Source: Typhlomys cinereus | Lineage: Eukaryota; Chordata; Mammalia; Rodentia; Platacanthomyidae | Length of the DNA stretch: 64,000 nt | Assembly (NCBI GenBank): GCA_023101885.1 | Contig: JALPQD010000623.1 | Location: 124,001 to 188,000, forward strand | Direction: 5' to 3' | Shown: in pieces, positions 50,484 through 62,555 of the stretch | How the letters are laid out: each line of letters opens with the position of its first letter | Position numbering within the stretch: the stretch's first letter is position 1 | Translations under genes and position numbers: made by a program | Notes under the pieces: model-generated | Databases searched by the model: none | The model's input: only the letters and a program-made list of their open reading frames with translations | What the model was told of the DNA's origin: nothing

Positions 50484-51552
50484 TGTTGCATCCTTATCCC
50501 ACCATGCTGCTTTGACAAGGTCCAGCAAAGACAGAATATTGCTTCAAGGATACAATTTCTGGATATAGGACATGACGTTATTTGATATAAACAAAAGAAA
50601 TAAGGAAAATATGGGGATAGTCAGGCCCTAGTGTTAGTGCTTGCCTTGGTGCTACTGTCTTGTTCTGGCCTAAGGCCTGCTGGCTGGGGAGTGACATATT
50701 AACATCTAAATGGGCAATTGCTAGGTGCTAGAGGCCCTCCCTATGTAAATTAAGTTTTGCCTCTGGCAGGAGGATTCTTCCCTCTGGAATTTGACTCTAC
50801 CTCTTTTATGTTCTTAGATCTTTAGTTTTTTGTTGTTATTTTTCTCTGGATTAGATAGTTTACAGTCCCTCCCCCACAGACTTGATGTTTATACATAAAC
50901 CAGGGAAAATCTGCTTTGAAGCATTCATTGTCCCTTTGCTTTTAGGAACTGAATGTCATGCCTGCTTTACTCTACCTGGAGACATCATGTCTGTTCCAAC
51001 ACAGAAAATATGTCACCTCTGATTTTCCTTTGTTACCTGAAAGGAATATGTTTTATATAATCCTATAAAGAATTTGGTCCTGGTTTTCTTGGATGTTTTG
51101 CCTCTGGGCATGGTGACACATGCTCTGCCCTTACTCTTGATTTTCTAAAGTATATAAACTCTGCTAAAAATTTCAATAAAGAATTCAGATTCGCTCAGCC
51201 CAGAGAGCTGTCTGTCTTTTCTCTGTTTGCGGAAGCCTTGCCCCCCCTTGATGAGGGAAGCTTTGGATTCAAGATTGCAGCTTGGACACTAGACTAAGTA
51301 AGTCTTTCCTTTTCTCTGTTTTTCTCTTTAAGTCTTTCAGGCAAGTATAGGATCCCATCAGGGTACAGAAGAAACCTCAGACCATGTGGAGCTGAGTTAA
51401 GAAGACAGGCAAGGATAGGATTCCATCAGGGTACAGAAGACCCCTCAGACTTGAGTGGGGCCAAGTTAAGAAGTCTGGTAAGAAACAATGGCCATAACTG
51501 AGACTAAAGAAAGAAGACTCTTTAGTGGCATAACTAAGCAAATGATAAATGC
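50484..51552 (+). mobile_element. LTR and leader of another retrovirus-like element
   Basis: It starts TGTTGCATCC at 50,484 inside the satellite and carries a TATA box (TATATAAA, 51,151-51,158) and poly(A) signal AATAAA (51,175-51,180), so transcription would run plus-ward, opposite to the ERV-L copies. A C-run (51,241-51,249) and a leader-like region follow, with a 68-bp tandem duplication (51,339-51,406 and 51,407-51,474). No gag start or clear primer site is visible before satellite resumes at 51,553. It may be a class I or II ERV; I cannot name the family. Unlike the ERV-L LTRs it has no TGTGATAG start. Confidence 0.6.
51339..51476 (+). repeat. 68-bp tandem duplication in the leader
   Basis: Two copies start 'aggcaagtataggatcccat' and 'aggcaaggataggattccat' and differ at several positions, so the duplication is not very recent. 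Confidence 0.85.
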
Positions 51553-54500
51553 CATGATATCACAGTGATGCTGTGAGTGATGAAGGTATGATGTCACAGT
51601 GTGGCTGGCATGTCACTGCTGAGGCTCCATGTTACAGTGAGGCTTTGTTGTCACCATGTGGTTACAGTGTCAACATTAGCCCATGATGTCACAAGGAGTT
51701 GGAGATGTCACAGTGGAGGATGTTAGGCCACAGTGAGACTGTGATGTCAGTGGCAAGGTTGATGTCATATTGAGGCTATGATATCAATGGTGATGCTGTG
51801 ATGTCACATTGAGACTGGGATGTAATTCTGAGCCTGTCCTATCTGTGATGAGGCTGTCGTGTCCTAGTACGGCTACGTAGGATACCAGTGGTGAGGCTGT
51901 GATATCACAGTCTGGCTGTGATGTTACCATGAGGCTGTGATGTCACAGTGAGGCTGTGATATCAGTGGTGAGACTGTGATGTCATATGGAGGCTCTGATG
52001 ACACAGTGAGGCTATGTCAGAGGTGTACATGTCATGTTACCATAAGGATATTATATCAGTGGCAAGGCTGATATAACAGTGAGTTTGTAATGTTACAGTA
52101 AGGCTGTGATGTCACTGTCAGGTTGTAATGTCACATTCAGGCTGTGAGGACACATTGTGGCTCTGATATCACAGGCTCTGATGACACAGTGATGTTGTGA
52201 TGTCGCTGGAAAGGTTTTGATGGAACAGTTAGGTTGTCATGTTAGTGGTGAGGCTGATGTCACAATGAGGCTGTGATGTCACTGGTGAAGGTGTGATGTC
52301 ACAATAAGGCTGGAATCTCAGTGGTGAGAAAGATATCATAGTGAGTCTATGATGTCACTGGTGAGGCGGTAATGTCAGTGGTGAAACTACTATGTGACAA
52401 TGACCCTGGTGAGGATGTGGTGTCAAAGGTTGTGTTGTCACTTGTGTGGCAGTGATGACAGTGTTCTGACATATGTCAGTGGCGATGCTGATGTCACAGG
52501 AGTGGCTGTGCTATCTCTGGTAAGGCTGTGATGTCACAGTGAGTCTGCGATGCCAGTGGCAAGACTGAGCTAACACTGAGCCTACAATGAGGTAAGCCTG
52601 TGCTGTCAGTTTGAAAGCTATGAGGTCACTGTGAAGCTGTGATGCCACCATGAGGCTTTGAAGTCACCATGTGTCTTTTGTGTCACTGTGAGCCCATCAT
52701 GTCACAGGGAGTTGGTGATGTCATGGTGGAAGCGGTGAGGTCACAGTAAGACTGTGAGACAGATATGAGAGAAGAGGATGAGATGTTACTTTGACAACAT
52801 GATGTAAGTGGTGAGGCTGTGATTCCACAATGAGGTGATGATGTCAACATGAGGCTGTGGTGTCACTGGTGAGGCTTCAATATCATGTGGTGCGTCTGTG
52901 ATATCACAGTGAGACTGTGATTGTCAGTGGCAAGGCTGATGCTACAGTGAGGCTATGATGTCAGTGGTGATGCTGTGATTTAACATGTGAGGCTGTGGTG
53001 TCATTGGTATGATGTCAAAGGCTCTCATGTCACTGCTGAGGCTGTCACATCACTATGAGCATGTGCTATCTGTGGTGTGGCAAAACAGATGTCACAATGA
53101 ATCTATGATTAAACAGATGAGCTAGTGGTGTCAGCGACAAGGTTGAATACACCATGAGGCTATGATATCACAGGTGAACCTATGGTGTCACTGAGCAGGT
53201 TGTGAGGTCACTGTGAGGCTGTCATGTCACAGTTAGGCTCTGGTGTCAGGGTTCATTCTATGGAATTTCAGTGAGGCTGTGATGTCAGGAGTGATGATTG
53301 GATTTCACAGTGAGGTTAGGATGTCAGTGGTGAGGCTGTGCACTCACATTGAGGCTGTTATGGCAGAGGAGAGGCTGTAATGTCACTTTGGGTTGATGAT
53401 ATTACCGTGATGTTGTGATATCAGAGTGAGGCTATGAGGTCACTCTGGTAGATGTGATGTCAGTGGCAAGGCTGATTTCATCATATGAGTATGATATAAC
53501 AGGTTAGACTGTGAGGTCACAGTGAGGTTGTGAGGGCACAGTGAGGCTGTGATATCTGTGGGAAGATTGATGTCACAATGAGGCAGTGATGTAACATGAG
53601 AGGCTGTGGTGTCACTGTTTATGATGTCAAAGGCTATGATGTCACTGCTGAGGCTGTCATGTCATGGTGAGCCTGTGCTATCTGTGGTGAGATTGTGGTG
53701 TCATGGTAATGTTAGGTAGGATAACAGTGGTAAGACTGTGTTGTCACAGTGTGGCTGTGATGTCATCGTGAAGTCGTGAGGTCAATAGTTAGGCCGTTAT
53801 TTCAGAAGTGAGACTGATGTGAGAAATGAGACAGAAGTGTTGCATTATTGATGTGATATAACTGGTGAGCCTGTGATGTCACATGGAGAGGGTAATGTCA
53901 TGGTGGAGGCAGTGAGGTCACAGTGAGGCTGTGATGTCAGTTGTGATGCTATGATGTCACACTGAAGTTGTGATGTCACAGTGATGGTAGATCAGAGGTG
54001 TGTATTTGTTGTCACCGTAAGGCTATTATGTGACAGAGAGTTTGTGAAGTCACAGTGAGGCTGTGATAACACTGTCATTGTAATATCACAGTGAGGCTCT
54101 GATGACACAGTGAAGTTGAGATGCCATGGGAAAGGTTTGGATGGCTCAGCGAGTCTGTGATGTTAGTGGTCAGGCTGATGTCTCAACAAAGCTGTAATAT
54201 CACTGGTGAAGGTGTGATGTCACAAGGCTGGAATGTCAGTGGTGAGAAAGTATCATAATGCAACTACGATGTCACTGGTGAGGCTATGATATCAGTGGTG
54301 AACGTACTATGTGACAGTGATCCTGTTGATGCTCACTAATGTCAGTTCCAACACTGATGTTGCAGGTGAAGTTGTGATGTCAGAAGAGAGACTGCGATGT
54401 CACTGTAAGCCTGTCATATCAGTGGAGAGGCTGTGATGTTACAGTGAGGCTGTGGTGGAACAATGTGGCTGTGATGTCATAGTCAGGTTGTGATATCATT

Positions 54501-57500
54501 AATGATTGCTTTCACAGGGACACTATGTCATGGGTGGGCTGTATTGTCACTGGTGAGGTTGTAATGTCACAGTGAGTTTATTGTGTCAAACAGGCTGTGA
54601 TGTCACAATGAGGCTATGATGTCAGAAGTGAAGCTTTATGTGACAGTGATGCTTTCATAGCACAGTATGGCTGTGATGTCACAATGAGTCATAATGTCAC
54701 TGTGAGGTTGTGATGTCACTTGGGAACCTATGATGTCACAGTGAGGTTGTGATATCAATAGTGACACTGTGGTGTCATAGGGAGGCTGTCATTTTTCAGA
54801 GTATGTGACGTCAGTGATGAGGCTATGGTGTCATAGTGAGGCTAGGTAGGATGTCAGTGATAAGAGTGGGATATTACATTGAGTCTATGATTTCAGGGGT
54901 GAGCCAGTGATGTCATTGTGAGGCTGTCATGAAACAGTGAGTCTATTATGTCAGAGTCGATGCTGTGATGGCATAGATATCAGTTTTGCTATGATGTCAG
55001 GGGTGATGCTCTGTGCTGTGATGATTTCATAGGTGAGCCTGTGATGTCATAGTAAAGCTGTCATGTCACAGTGAGGCTATAACCCCAAAGGTGAGGTTGT
55101 GATGTGACAGTGTGATGTCACAGTGAGGATGTGATTTCAGTGGTTAGATTGCAATATCAAAATGAAACTGATGTGAGTGATGAGGGTATGATGTCACAGT
55201 GAGGCTGGCATGTCATTGGTGAGGCTGTGATGCCACCTTGAAACTTTGATCTCACCATGTGGCAGTAGTGTCATAATGAGTACACGATGTCACAGGGAAT
55301 TATTGATATTGCAGTGGAGGCTGTGATGTTACAATGAGTCTGTGCTGGCCCATTATGGCTGTGATGTCACAGTGAGGTTGTGATGTCACTGTGAGGTTTT
55401 GATGTCACAATGAGGCTGTGATGTGACAGTGCAACTGTGACGGCAATGGTTAGGCTATGATTTTAAAAGTGAGACTGATGTGGGAGATGAGGCTGAGATG
55501 TCACATAGACGATGTGATGTACCTGGTGAGGCCGTGATGCCACAGTAAGGTTATGATGTCACCATAAGGCTGTGGTGTCACTGGTGAGACTAGAATGTCA
55601 TGCTGAGACTGTCCTATTAGTGGTGAGGCTGTGATGTCACAGTGAGGCTGTTCTGGCACAGTGTGGCTGTCATCTCACAGTGAGGTTGTGAGGTCACTAA
55701 TGACTCTGCGTTCACATGGAGACTATGTCATTGGACAGGCTGTGTTGTCACTGGTGAGAGTCTAATGTCACAGTGGGTTTATTGTGTCAAACTGAGTCTG
55801 TGATATCATAGTGAAGCTGTGTTGTCACCAGTGATGCCATCATATCTCAGTGAAGCAGAGATTTCAATGAAGTGAGAGAGTGACATCACAGTGAGGAAGA
55901 GAATTCAATGGATAGGCTGTAGTATTAGAAAAAGGCTGGTCTGAGTGATGAGGGTACGATGTCACAGTGATTCTGGCATGTCACTGGTGAGGCTGTGATG
56001 CCACCATGAAAGTTTGTTGTCACCGTGTGACTGTGGTGACACCATGGGTTCATAATATCACAGGGAGTTGGTGATGTCATGGTGGAGGCTGTGAGGTCAC
56101 AGTGAGACTAGGATGTCAGTGGGAAGACTGATGTCACAGTGAGTCTATCATGTCAGTGGTGATGCTGTGATGTGACATTGAGGCTATGATGTCACAGTGA
56201 GGCTATGTCAGAGGTATGCATGTGATGCCACCATGAGTCAATTATGTCAGTGCCAAGGCTGATGTCACAGTGAGTTTTTAATGTCATAGTGAGGCTGTGA
56301 TGGCACTGTTAGGTTGTAATGTCACTGTGAGGTGTGAAGTCACACTGGGTCTATGATGTTACAGTGAGCTTAGGATGACACAATGTTGTTGAGATGTCAC
56401 TGGAGAGGTTTTGATGGCATGGTGAGGCTGTAATATCAATAGTGAGGATGATGTACAATGACTCTGTGTTGTTACTAGTGAAGGTGTGATGTCACAATAA
56501 GACTGGATTGTCAGTGGTGACAAAGATGTCATAATGAGTCTATGATATCACTGCTGAGGTTATGATGTCAGTGGTGAATCTATTATATGGCAGCAACCCT
56601 GGTGAGACTGATATCAAAGGCTGTGTGGTCATTGGTGTGGCAGTGATGTCAGTGTTCTTACTAATGTCAGTGGTGATGTTGATGTCACAGATGAGGCTGT
56701 GCTCTCACTGGCGAGGCCATGGTGTCACACTAAAGTTGTGATGTTTCTGTAAAGGTTGTATGTCACTGTGGGCTTTTATGTCACCATGAGTTGATATCAC
56801 TCTGGAAGCTGTGATGTCACAATAAGGCTTGATATCAGTGACAAGACTGATGTCAAAATGAGGCTATGATGTAACAGGTGAGAGTGAGATGTCAGTGGGT
56901 AAGTTGTGAGTCACAGTAAGGCTGTGATGTCGCAGTGAAGCTTTGAAGCCAGGGGTGATTCAATGAGATGTCAGTTTCTCTATGATGTCAGGGGTGATGC
57001 TCGGATTTCACAGTGATGTTATGATGTCAGTGGTTTTCACAGTGATGTTAGGATGTCAGTGGGGAGGCTGTGCAGTCACACTGAGGCTATGATGTCAGAG
57101 GAGAGGCTATGATGTCACTGTGAGGCTGGGATGTTACTGGTGAGACTGTGGTGCCACAGCTAGGCTGTGATGTCACTGATGAAGCAGTCATGTGACCGTG
57201 AGCCTGGGATGTCAGTGATGAGGGTATGGTATCACAGGGAGGCAAGGCAGGATGTCTGTGTGTCACTGATGCTATAATTCATAGAATAGCCTCTTATGTC
57301 ACAGTGAGGCTGTGATGTCAGAATTGAAGCTATAATGCCACAGTAAGTCTGTGACATCACTGTGATACTTTGATGTCACTATGAGTCTGTGGCATCAAAG
57401 AGATGTTATGATGTCACAGTGAGGCTGTGAGGTCACTGTGGAAGATATAGTATCACTGGAAAGGCTGATTTCACCATGAGGCCATGATATAACAGATGAG

Positions 57501-57888
57501 TCTATGATGAAACAGGTTAGACTGTGAGGTGACAGTGAGGATGTTATGTCATGGTGAGGCTGTGATATCTGTGGGATGATTGATGTCACAATGAGGCAGG
57601 GATGTAAGATGTGCGACTGTGGTATCACTGTTTATGATGTCAAAGGCTATGATGTCACTGCTGAGGCTGTCACATCACTATGAGCCTTTGCTATCTGTGG
57701 TGAGACTATAGTGTCATAACAAGGCTAGGTAGGATACGAGTGGTGAGGCTGTGATATCAGAGTGTGGCTGTGATGTCAACATGAGGCTGTGATGTCACAG
57801 AGAACCTGTGATATCTCAGGGAGTTTGTGATGTCACGGTGGAGGCTGTGAGGTCACAGTGAGACTGTCATGTTGGTGGCAAGGCTGAT
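51553..57888 (+). repeat. 19-bp CRE-like satellite, block 5
   Basis: About 6.3 kb. The stretch 56,070-57,571 keeps sub-motifs in the canonical order. An exact TGACGTCA occurs at 54,806-54,813. The right end is a direct join to the 3' LTR of ERV-L copy 3 (GGCTGA/TGTATTAG). Confidence 0.95.
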
Positions 57889-57930
57889 GTATTAGTTAGG
57901 GTTCTCTAGAGTTATGGAATTCACAGAATG

Positions 57931-57991
<61 letters not shown>

Positions 57992-58424
57992 GAAATTTAT
58001 TGAATTGGCTTACAGAAATGGCCGAGGTAGTCCAGAAAAGACTGTCAGCAGCGAGGTAGTCCAACAATGACTTCCAGTAGCCAAGGTAGTTCCAACGATG
58101 GCTGCCAATAGCTAGCTGCTCAGTTTGGTAGTCAAGTAGGTGATGGCTGAAGGCTGGAGAACTCCTAGGGTCTTTGAAGGAACCGGGCGGCCAGAAGGAA
58201 GAACGATTCCTAGCACAGCTGCAAGAAGGCATCTGTTCTACTTGGTGTCTCCTTTTTATATGATGCAGTACTGGGAGGATCCTCTGAGAGCTTTGGAGGC
58301 CTTGATAGGATCTAGGGCAGATATAATCCTTGAAGTAGTCTCAGTTGATCCTTTCCAGAGGTGGTCTTAGCCCAGCTTAGTTAATACCAGGTGTGTCAAG
58401 TTGACATCCAGGCTTAACTATCAC
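57889..58424 (-). mobile_element. ERV-L copy 3, 3' LTR
   Basis: A complete LTR of about 536 bp with TG..CA ends (minus strand TGTGATAGTTAAGCC to CTAACTAATACA). On the minus strand a TATA-like box lies at 58,254-58,262 and a poly(A) signal AATAAA at 57,996-58,001. A TA repeat of about 50 bp (57,934-57,982) has expanded near its 3' end, where the other copies have a shorter one. Confidence 0.9.
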
Positions 58425-58826
58425 AAGTCCACCCCTTATCAAATTGACACCAAATCACATTTCCTTAGGCCATTAAAAATTCTCCAAATAAAAACAGTAA
58501 GATTCTGTGTTCCGCCTAACATAATATAGCTATTCACATACAACCACGCACGCATTATTTTTTCCAAGATCAATGACAATGCCACTTAAGAAATGCTTAG
58601 TCTTAGTGTCTCATAACACAATATCATAAGGTAGATTACAGCATTTCATCTCATAACTACAGATTAACATTACATTACATAACATAAATATCTTCTAGAA
58701 TATGTGCACATGCACAAGTCTATTCTTGACAGTCTAGACCAGAAGCGCTCATGGCAATTATAATCCTCATTTCTCTAACTGGTTACATGGCCTTAGGTAG
58801 TATTTATAACTACCTTCTTCTACTAC
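58425..58826 (-). mobile_element. ERV-L copy 3, polypurine tract and 3' non-coding region
   Basis: The minus strand reads AAGGGGTGGACT directly before the LTR, a good polypurine tract. No envelope frame is present. The part from about 58,630 is nearly identical to copy 1 (33,187 on). Confidence 0.82.
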
Positions 58827-59342
58827 CTATTCTGTATTTCCTCCACCTTCAGCAAGTACTTCTGCAGGTCTTGGCTCTTTACCTGGAGGGGTTATCCATA
58901 CCTTCATTCCTGAAGGATCTGGACTATTTACTGTCTTTCCTGTGTTTGGTTGCTGTAAATTCCCATTGATCTTAATCACAGGACATGGTAATACCAAGAG
59001 ACACCCTAGTGGGTCTCCTACACTCCAGACATATTCTTCCTTACCACCATTGTGGAGAACCAGTCCAATTTCTCCTTGGTGGTCTGGGTCAATCATCCCT
59101 CCTAACATTGTTATTCCTTTCTTAGCCTGTTGGCTCAAGGGCATCAGATGTCCAAAATAATCAGGAGGAAGCCTTAGCTTCCAGTTCAAAGGAATAGTTG
59201 CTGTGTCTCCTAGCAGAAGCATTTCCTGCTCTGGACTCAAAGCTTCTAAGCCAGTAGAATACAGGCTTGCGGGAACAGAAAGCAAAAATTTTCCTAATGG
59301 GTCACTAGGAGTGATAGTAAGAGGAGCTATTCTTGTTTTCAC
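58827..59342 (-). pseudogene. pol: ERV-L copy 3 integrase end and dUTPase domain
   Basis: A 171-codon frame. Residues 1-60 are the integrase-to-dUTPase link; residues 81-94 (GGMIDPDHQGEIGL) are dUTPase motif 3 with the candidate catalytic Asp85, and 109-118 (GDPLGCLLVL) correspond to motif 4. The frame is longer than in copy 1. It ends in a glycine-rich tail and stop at the same place as copy 1. The domain looks intact, but it depends on a broken pol frame upstream for expression. Confidence 0.85.
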
Positions 59343-60180
59343 CCCTTGATTCCTGGACCCTGGCTATAGGAGACACAGTACCATATATTGGACACTGGTT
59401 TAAGGCATATACTGCCTTCTGGAGAATTCTGCCCCATCCATCCAGACTATTGCCTCCTAATTGACATTGTCATTGTGCCTTTAAAAGGCTTTCCACAGTT
59501 CTGTCAAGCCAGCTGCTTCAGGATGGTGGAGAACATGATAAGACCAATGAATCCCATGGTCATGTGCCCACTGCTGTACTTCTTTAGCTGTGAAATGAGT
59601 TCCCTGGTCAGAAGCAATGCTGTGTGGACTTCCATGATGGTAGATAAGGCATTCTGTAAGTCCCTGGATGGTAGTCTTGGCAGAAGCATGACGTGCAGGA
59701 AAGGCAAACCATAACCAGAATAAGTATCTATTTCAGTAAGAACAAAGCGCTGCCCTTTCCATCTTGGAAGGGGTCCAATGTAGTCAACCTGCCACCACGT
59801 TGCTGGTTGGTCATCCCGAGGAATAGCTCTATATCAAGGACTCAGTGTTGTTCTCTGCTGTTGGCAGATTTGGCACTCAGCAGCAGCTGTAGCCAGGTCA
59901 GCTTTGGTGAGTGGAAGTCCATGTTGTTGAGCTCATGCATAACCTCCATTTCTGCCATCATGTCCATTTTGCTCATGTGCCCATTGGGCAATGACAGGAA
60001 TGGCTGGGGAAAGAGGCTGACTATCCACAGAATGGGTCATCTTATCCATCTGATTATTGAATGTTTCTTCTGCCAATGTCCTCTTTTGATGGGCATTTAC
60101 ATGAGACACAAATATCTTTGTGTCCTTTGCCCATTGGGAGAGATCTATTCACATGCTTCTTCCCCAGATGTCTTTCTCAC
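59343..60180 (-). pseudogene. pol: ERV-L copy 3 integrase, broken
   Basis: The HHCC zinc-binding part lies at about 59,880-60,000 (CQICQQQ visible). The catalytic triad is present: Asp at 59,783-59,785 (box VDYIGPL), Asp at 59,607-59,609 (SDQGTHF) and Glu at 59,499-59,501, giving the exact D-35-E spacing. An in-frame TGA at 59,933-59,935 and a TAA soon after the Glu interrupt it. The 67- and 184-codon frames in this stretch are shadows in other frames. Confidence 0.8.
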
Positions 60181-60187
60181 CAATTTT

Positions 60188-60560
60188 CTAATTATGTTCC
60201 TTCCACGTCCCCGACCATCCTGCCAAACCATTGGCTACAGCCCATGAATCAGTATACAGTCGCACATCTGGCCATTTTTCCTTCCAGGCAATGTGTACAA
60301 CCATGTGTACTGCCCAAAGTTCTGCCCACTGTGAAGATTTCCCTTCTCCAGTGTCCTTTAGGGTGTTGCGGAAAGGGATTGCAGTGCTGCAGCTGTCCAC
60401 TTCTGGGTGGCACCGGAATAGCGAGCAGAACCATCTGTGAAGCATGCCCTAGTCTTCTCTTCTTCAGTTAGCTGATCATAGGGCACACTCCAGGAGGCCA
60501 TAGGTGCATGCTTGGGAACAGGCATTGCAACAGGTTGGGGAAACATAGGCATTTGGGCAA
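60188..60560 (-). pseudogene. pol: ERV-L copy 3 RNase H, frameshifted
   Basis: Two overlapping frames carry the domain: 60,358-60,552 with FTDGSARYSG (first metal-binding Asp) and 60,188-60,445 with QWAELWAV and LYTDSWAV (the Glu and second Asp). They are in different frames, so a frameshift lies at about 60,360-60,440. RNase H would remove the RNA strand during reverse transcription. Confidence 0.8.
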
Positions 60561-60968
60561 CTTCATGCAGCTTACTTGTGCCTTACCACTTCCATTTGAC
60601 AATAGATTGCTGCTGTGCCCATCCAACTTTATGGCTTGCTGGGTCAGATAACACTCAACTCATGATGGGTAACTCAGGTCACATGGTAACTTGGTGACCC
60701 ATTGTCAGATGTTCAGTTTCCATTAAGGCCCAATAACAAGCCAAGAGTTGTTTCTCAAAAGGAGAATAATTGTCTGCGGATGGTGGCAGGGCCTTGTCCA
60801 AAATCCCAAGGATCTCTTCTGTGATTCACCTATGGGAGCCTGCCAGAGACTCCAAACAGCATCTCTATCTGTGACAGATACTTCCAATACCATTGGGTCT
60901 GCTGGATCATATGGTCCAAGTGGCAAGGCAGCCTGTACAGCAGCTTGAACCTGCTAAAGAGCCTTCTC
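60561..60968 (-). pseudogene. pol: ERV-L copy 3 RT-RNase H connection, broken
   Basis: A 67-codon frame at 60,723-60,926 (boxes GPYDPADPMVLEVSVTD and VWSLWQAPIGES) is the connection domain. It is separated from the RT frame by a stop at 60,969 and from RNase H by further frame changes. Confidence 0.75.
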
Positions 60969-61727
60969 TTATTCTGGGCCCCACTCAAAGCTGGCAGCTT
61001 TCCGAGTTACTTGGTATATGGGCCTAAGTAACACACCCAAGTGAGGAATGTGCTGCCTCCAAAATCCAAACAGGCCCACTAAACGTTGTGCTTCTTTCTT
61101 GGTGGTGGGAGGGGCCAGGTGTAACAACTTATCCTTTACCTTAGAGGGGATATCTGTACATGCCCCACACCACTGAACTCCTAAAAATTTTACTGAAGTG
61201 GAAGGTCCTTGGATTTTGGTTGGATTTATTTCCCATCCTCTGTTGTGCATATGCCTTACCAACAAATCCAAAATGCTTGCTACTTCCTGCTCACTTGATC
61301 CAATAAGCATAATATCATCCATATAATGGACTAGTGTGATACCTTGTGGAAGATACAAGTGATCAAGGTCTCTGCAAACCAAGTTATGGCATAGGGCTGG
61401 AGAATTAATATACCCTTGAGGTAACACTGTAAATATATACTGTTGGCCTTGACAATTGAAGACAAATTGCTTCTGATGATCTTTATGAATAGGTATGGAG
61501 AAAAAAGCATTTGCAAGATCAATGACTGCATACCACGTACCAGGAGATGTGCTGATCTGCTCAAGCAATGAAACCACATCTGGTATAGCAGCTGCAATTG
61601 GAGTCACAACTTGATAAAGTTTGCAATAATCAACTGTCATTCTCCATGATCCATCTGTCTTCTGCACAGGCCAAATGGGAGAGTTAAAAGGAGAGGTGGT
61701 GGGAACCACCACCCCTGCATTCTTCAA
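60969..61727 (-). pseudogene. pol: ERV-L copy 3 reverse transcriptase, core intact
   Basis: A 252-codon frame covering fingers and palm. Visible motifs are [10 protein letters not shown] (25-34), [13 protein letters not shown] (67-79, catalytic Asp70), [10 protein letters not shown] (101-110), YMDD (135-138, catalytic Asp pair) and FLGVQW (181-186). YMDD is the usual retroviral form. The enzyme would copy viral RNA into DNA in the particle. The frame ends in a premature TAA just after the FEWGPE box, so connection and RNase H are lost. It is the longest coding-like frame in the window. Confidence 0.9.
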
Positions 61728-62155
61728 GTCCTTTATGGTGGCACTAATTTCTGTAATTCCACCAGGGATACAATACTGTTTCTAATTCACAATTTTCCTT
61801 GGTAGAGGCAATTCTAAAGGCTTCCATTTGGCCTTCCCAACCATTATGGCTCTTACTCCACATTTCAAGGAACCAATGTGAGGGTTCTGCTATCTTCTAA
61901 GTATATCTATTCCAATTATACATTCTGGTGCTGGGGAAATAACCACTGGATGAGTTCGGGGACCTATTGGACCTACTGTGAGTCGAACATTAGCCAAATC
62001 CATCAATCACCTGACCTCCATATGTCCCTACTTTAACTGGAGGGTCACTATGCTTTTCAGGGTTTCCTGGAATCAAAGTCAACTCAGACCCAGTATCTAG
62101 TAGACCCCAAAATGTCTGATTATTTCCTTTCTTCCATGCACAGTTACTCTAGTGA
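61728..62155 (-). pseudogene. pol: ERV-L copy 3 protease and RT start, decayed
   Basis: The minus strand aligns with the protease of copy 2 (40,895-41,242) but is broken: stops and small indels occur, for example in the region equal to the flap and at about 61,783. No open frame of useful length remains, whereas copy 2 keeps its protease frame. Confidence 0.7.
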
Positions 62156-62555
62156 AAGGCCTTAGGTCCCTTTGTGGAAGGACAGGAGAAAGATTAATAT
62201 TAAAGCTTTTTGCTATGATGCCAGTGTCCTTCCTTAAAGGAACCCGGCCTCCCCTTCATTCAAGGGTTTCTGGATCTGTAATCTGGCTCAAGCCTGGAAA
62301 TTGGTTGACAGGCCACGATTCTTTGCTACTACGTGTAAAGGCAGCTTTTCCTTCATTTCTGTTAGGATTTTTCTGCTTGTACAGGTCAAATAAAAACTTT
62401 GTAGGCTTCTTATCTATTTTACTTTTGAGGACACCATGGTTAATTAGCCAATGTCAAAGATCCAAATGAGTCAAACCCTCATAAGTACTGTTCTGTCTAA
62501 GCTGCACATTGTAGTTAGTATGCTTACTTTGCCATTGGCAATTCAATGCTGGATT
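62156..62555 (-). pseudogene. gag: ERV-L copy 3 gag C-terminal part
   Basis: The segment aligns with copy 2 at 41,250-41,640 on the same (minus) strand, up to the shared 'ccattggcaattcaatgct'. There the match ends abruptly, at the start of the inverted segment. The plus-strand frame of 105 codons at 62,152 is a shadow. Confidence 0.72.

Noticed and set aside
23256..57628. Many minus-strand frames of 60-77 codons in the satellite (S/T/H-rich, such as VTSQPHC)
   Set aside because: They are reading frames through 19-bp units in which TGA happens to be mutated; composition is dictated by the repeat.
59693..60247. 184-codon plus-strand frame
   Set aside because: It runs antisense to the integrase region, where the minus strand holds the catalytic motifs; it is a shadow frame.
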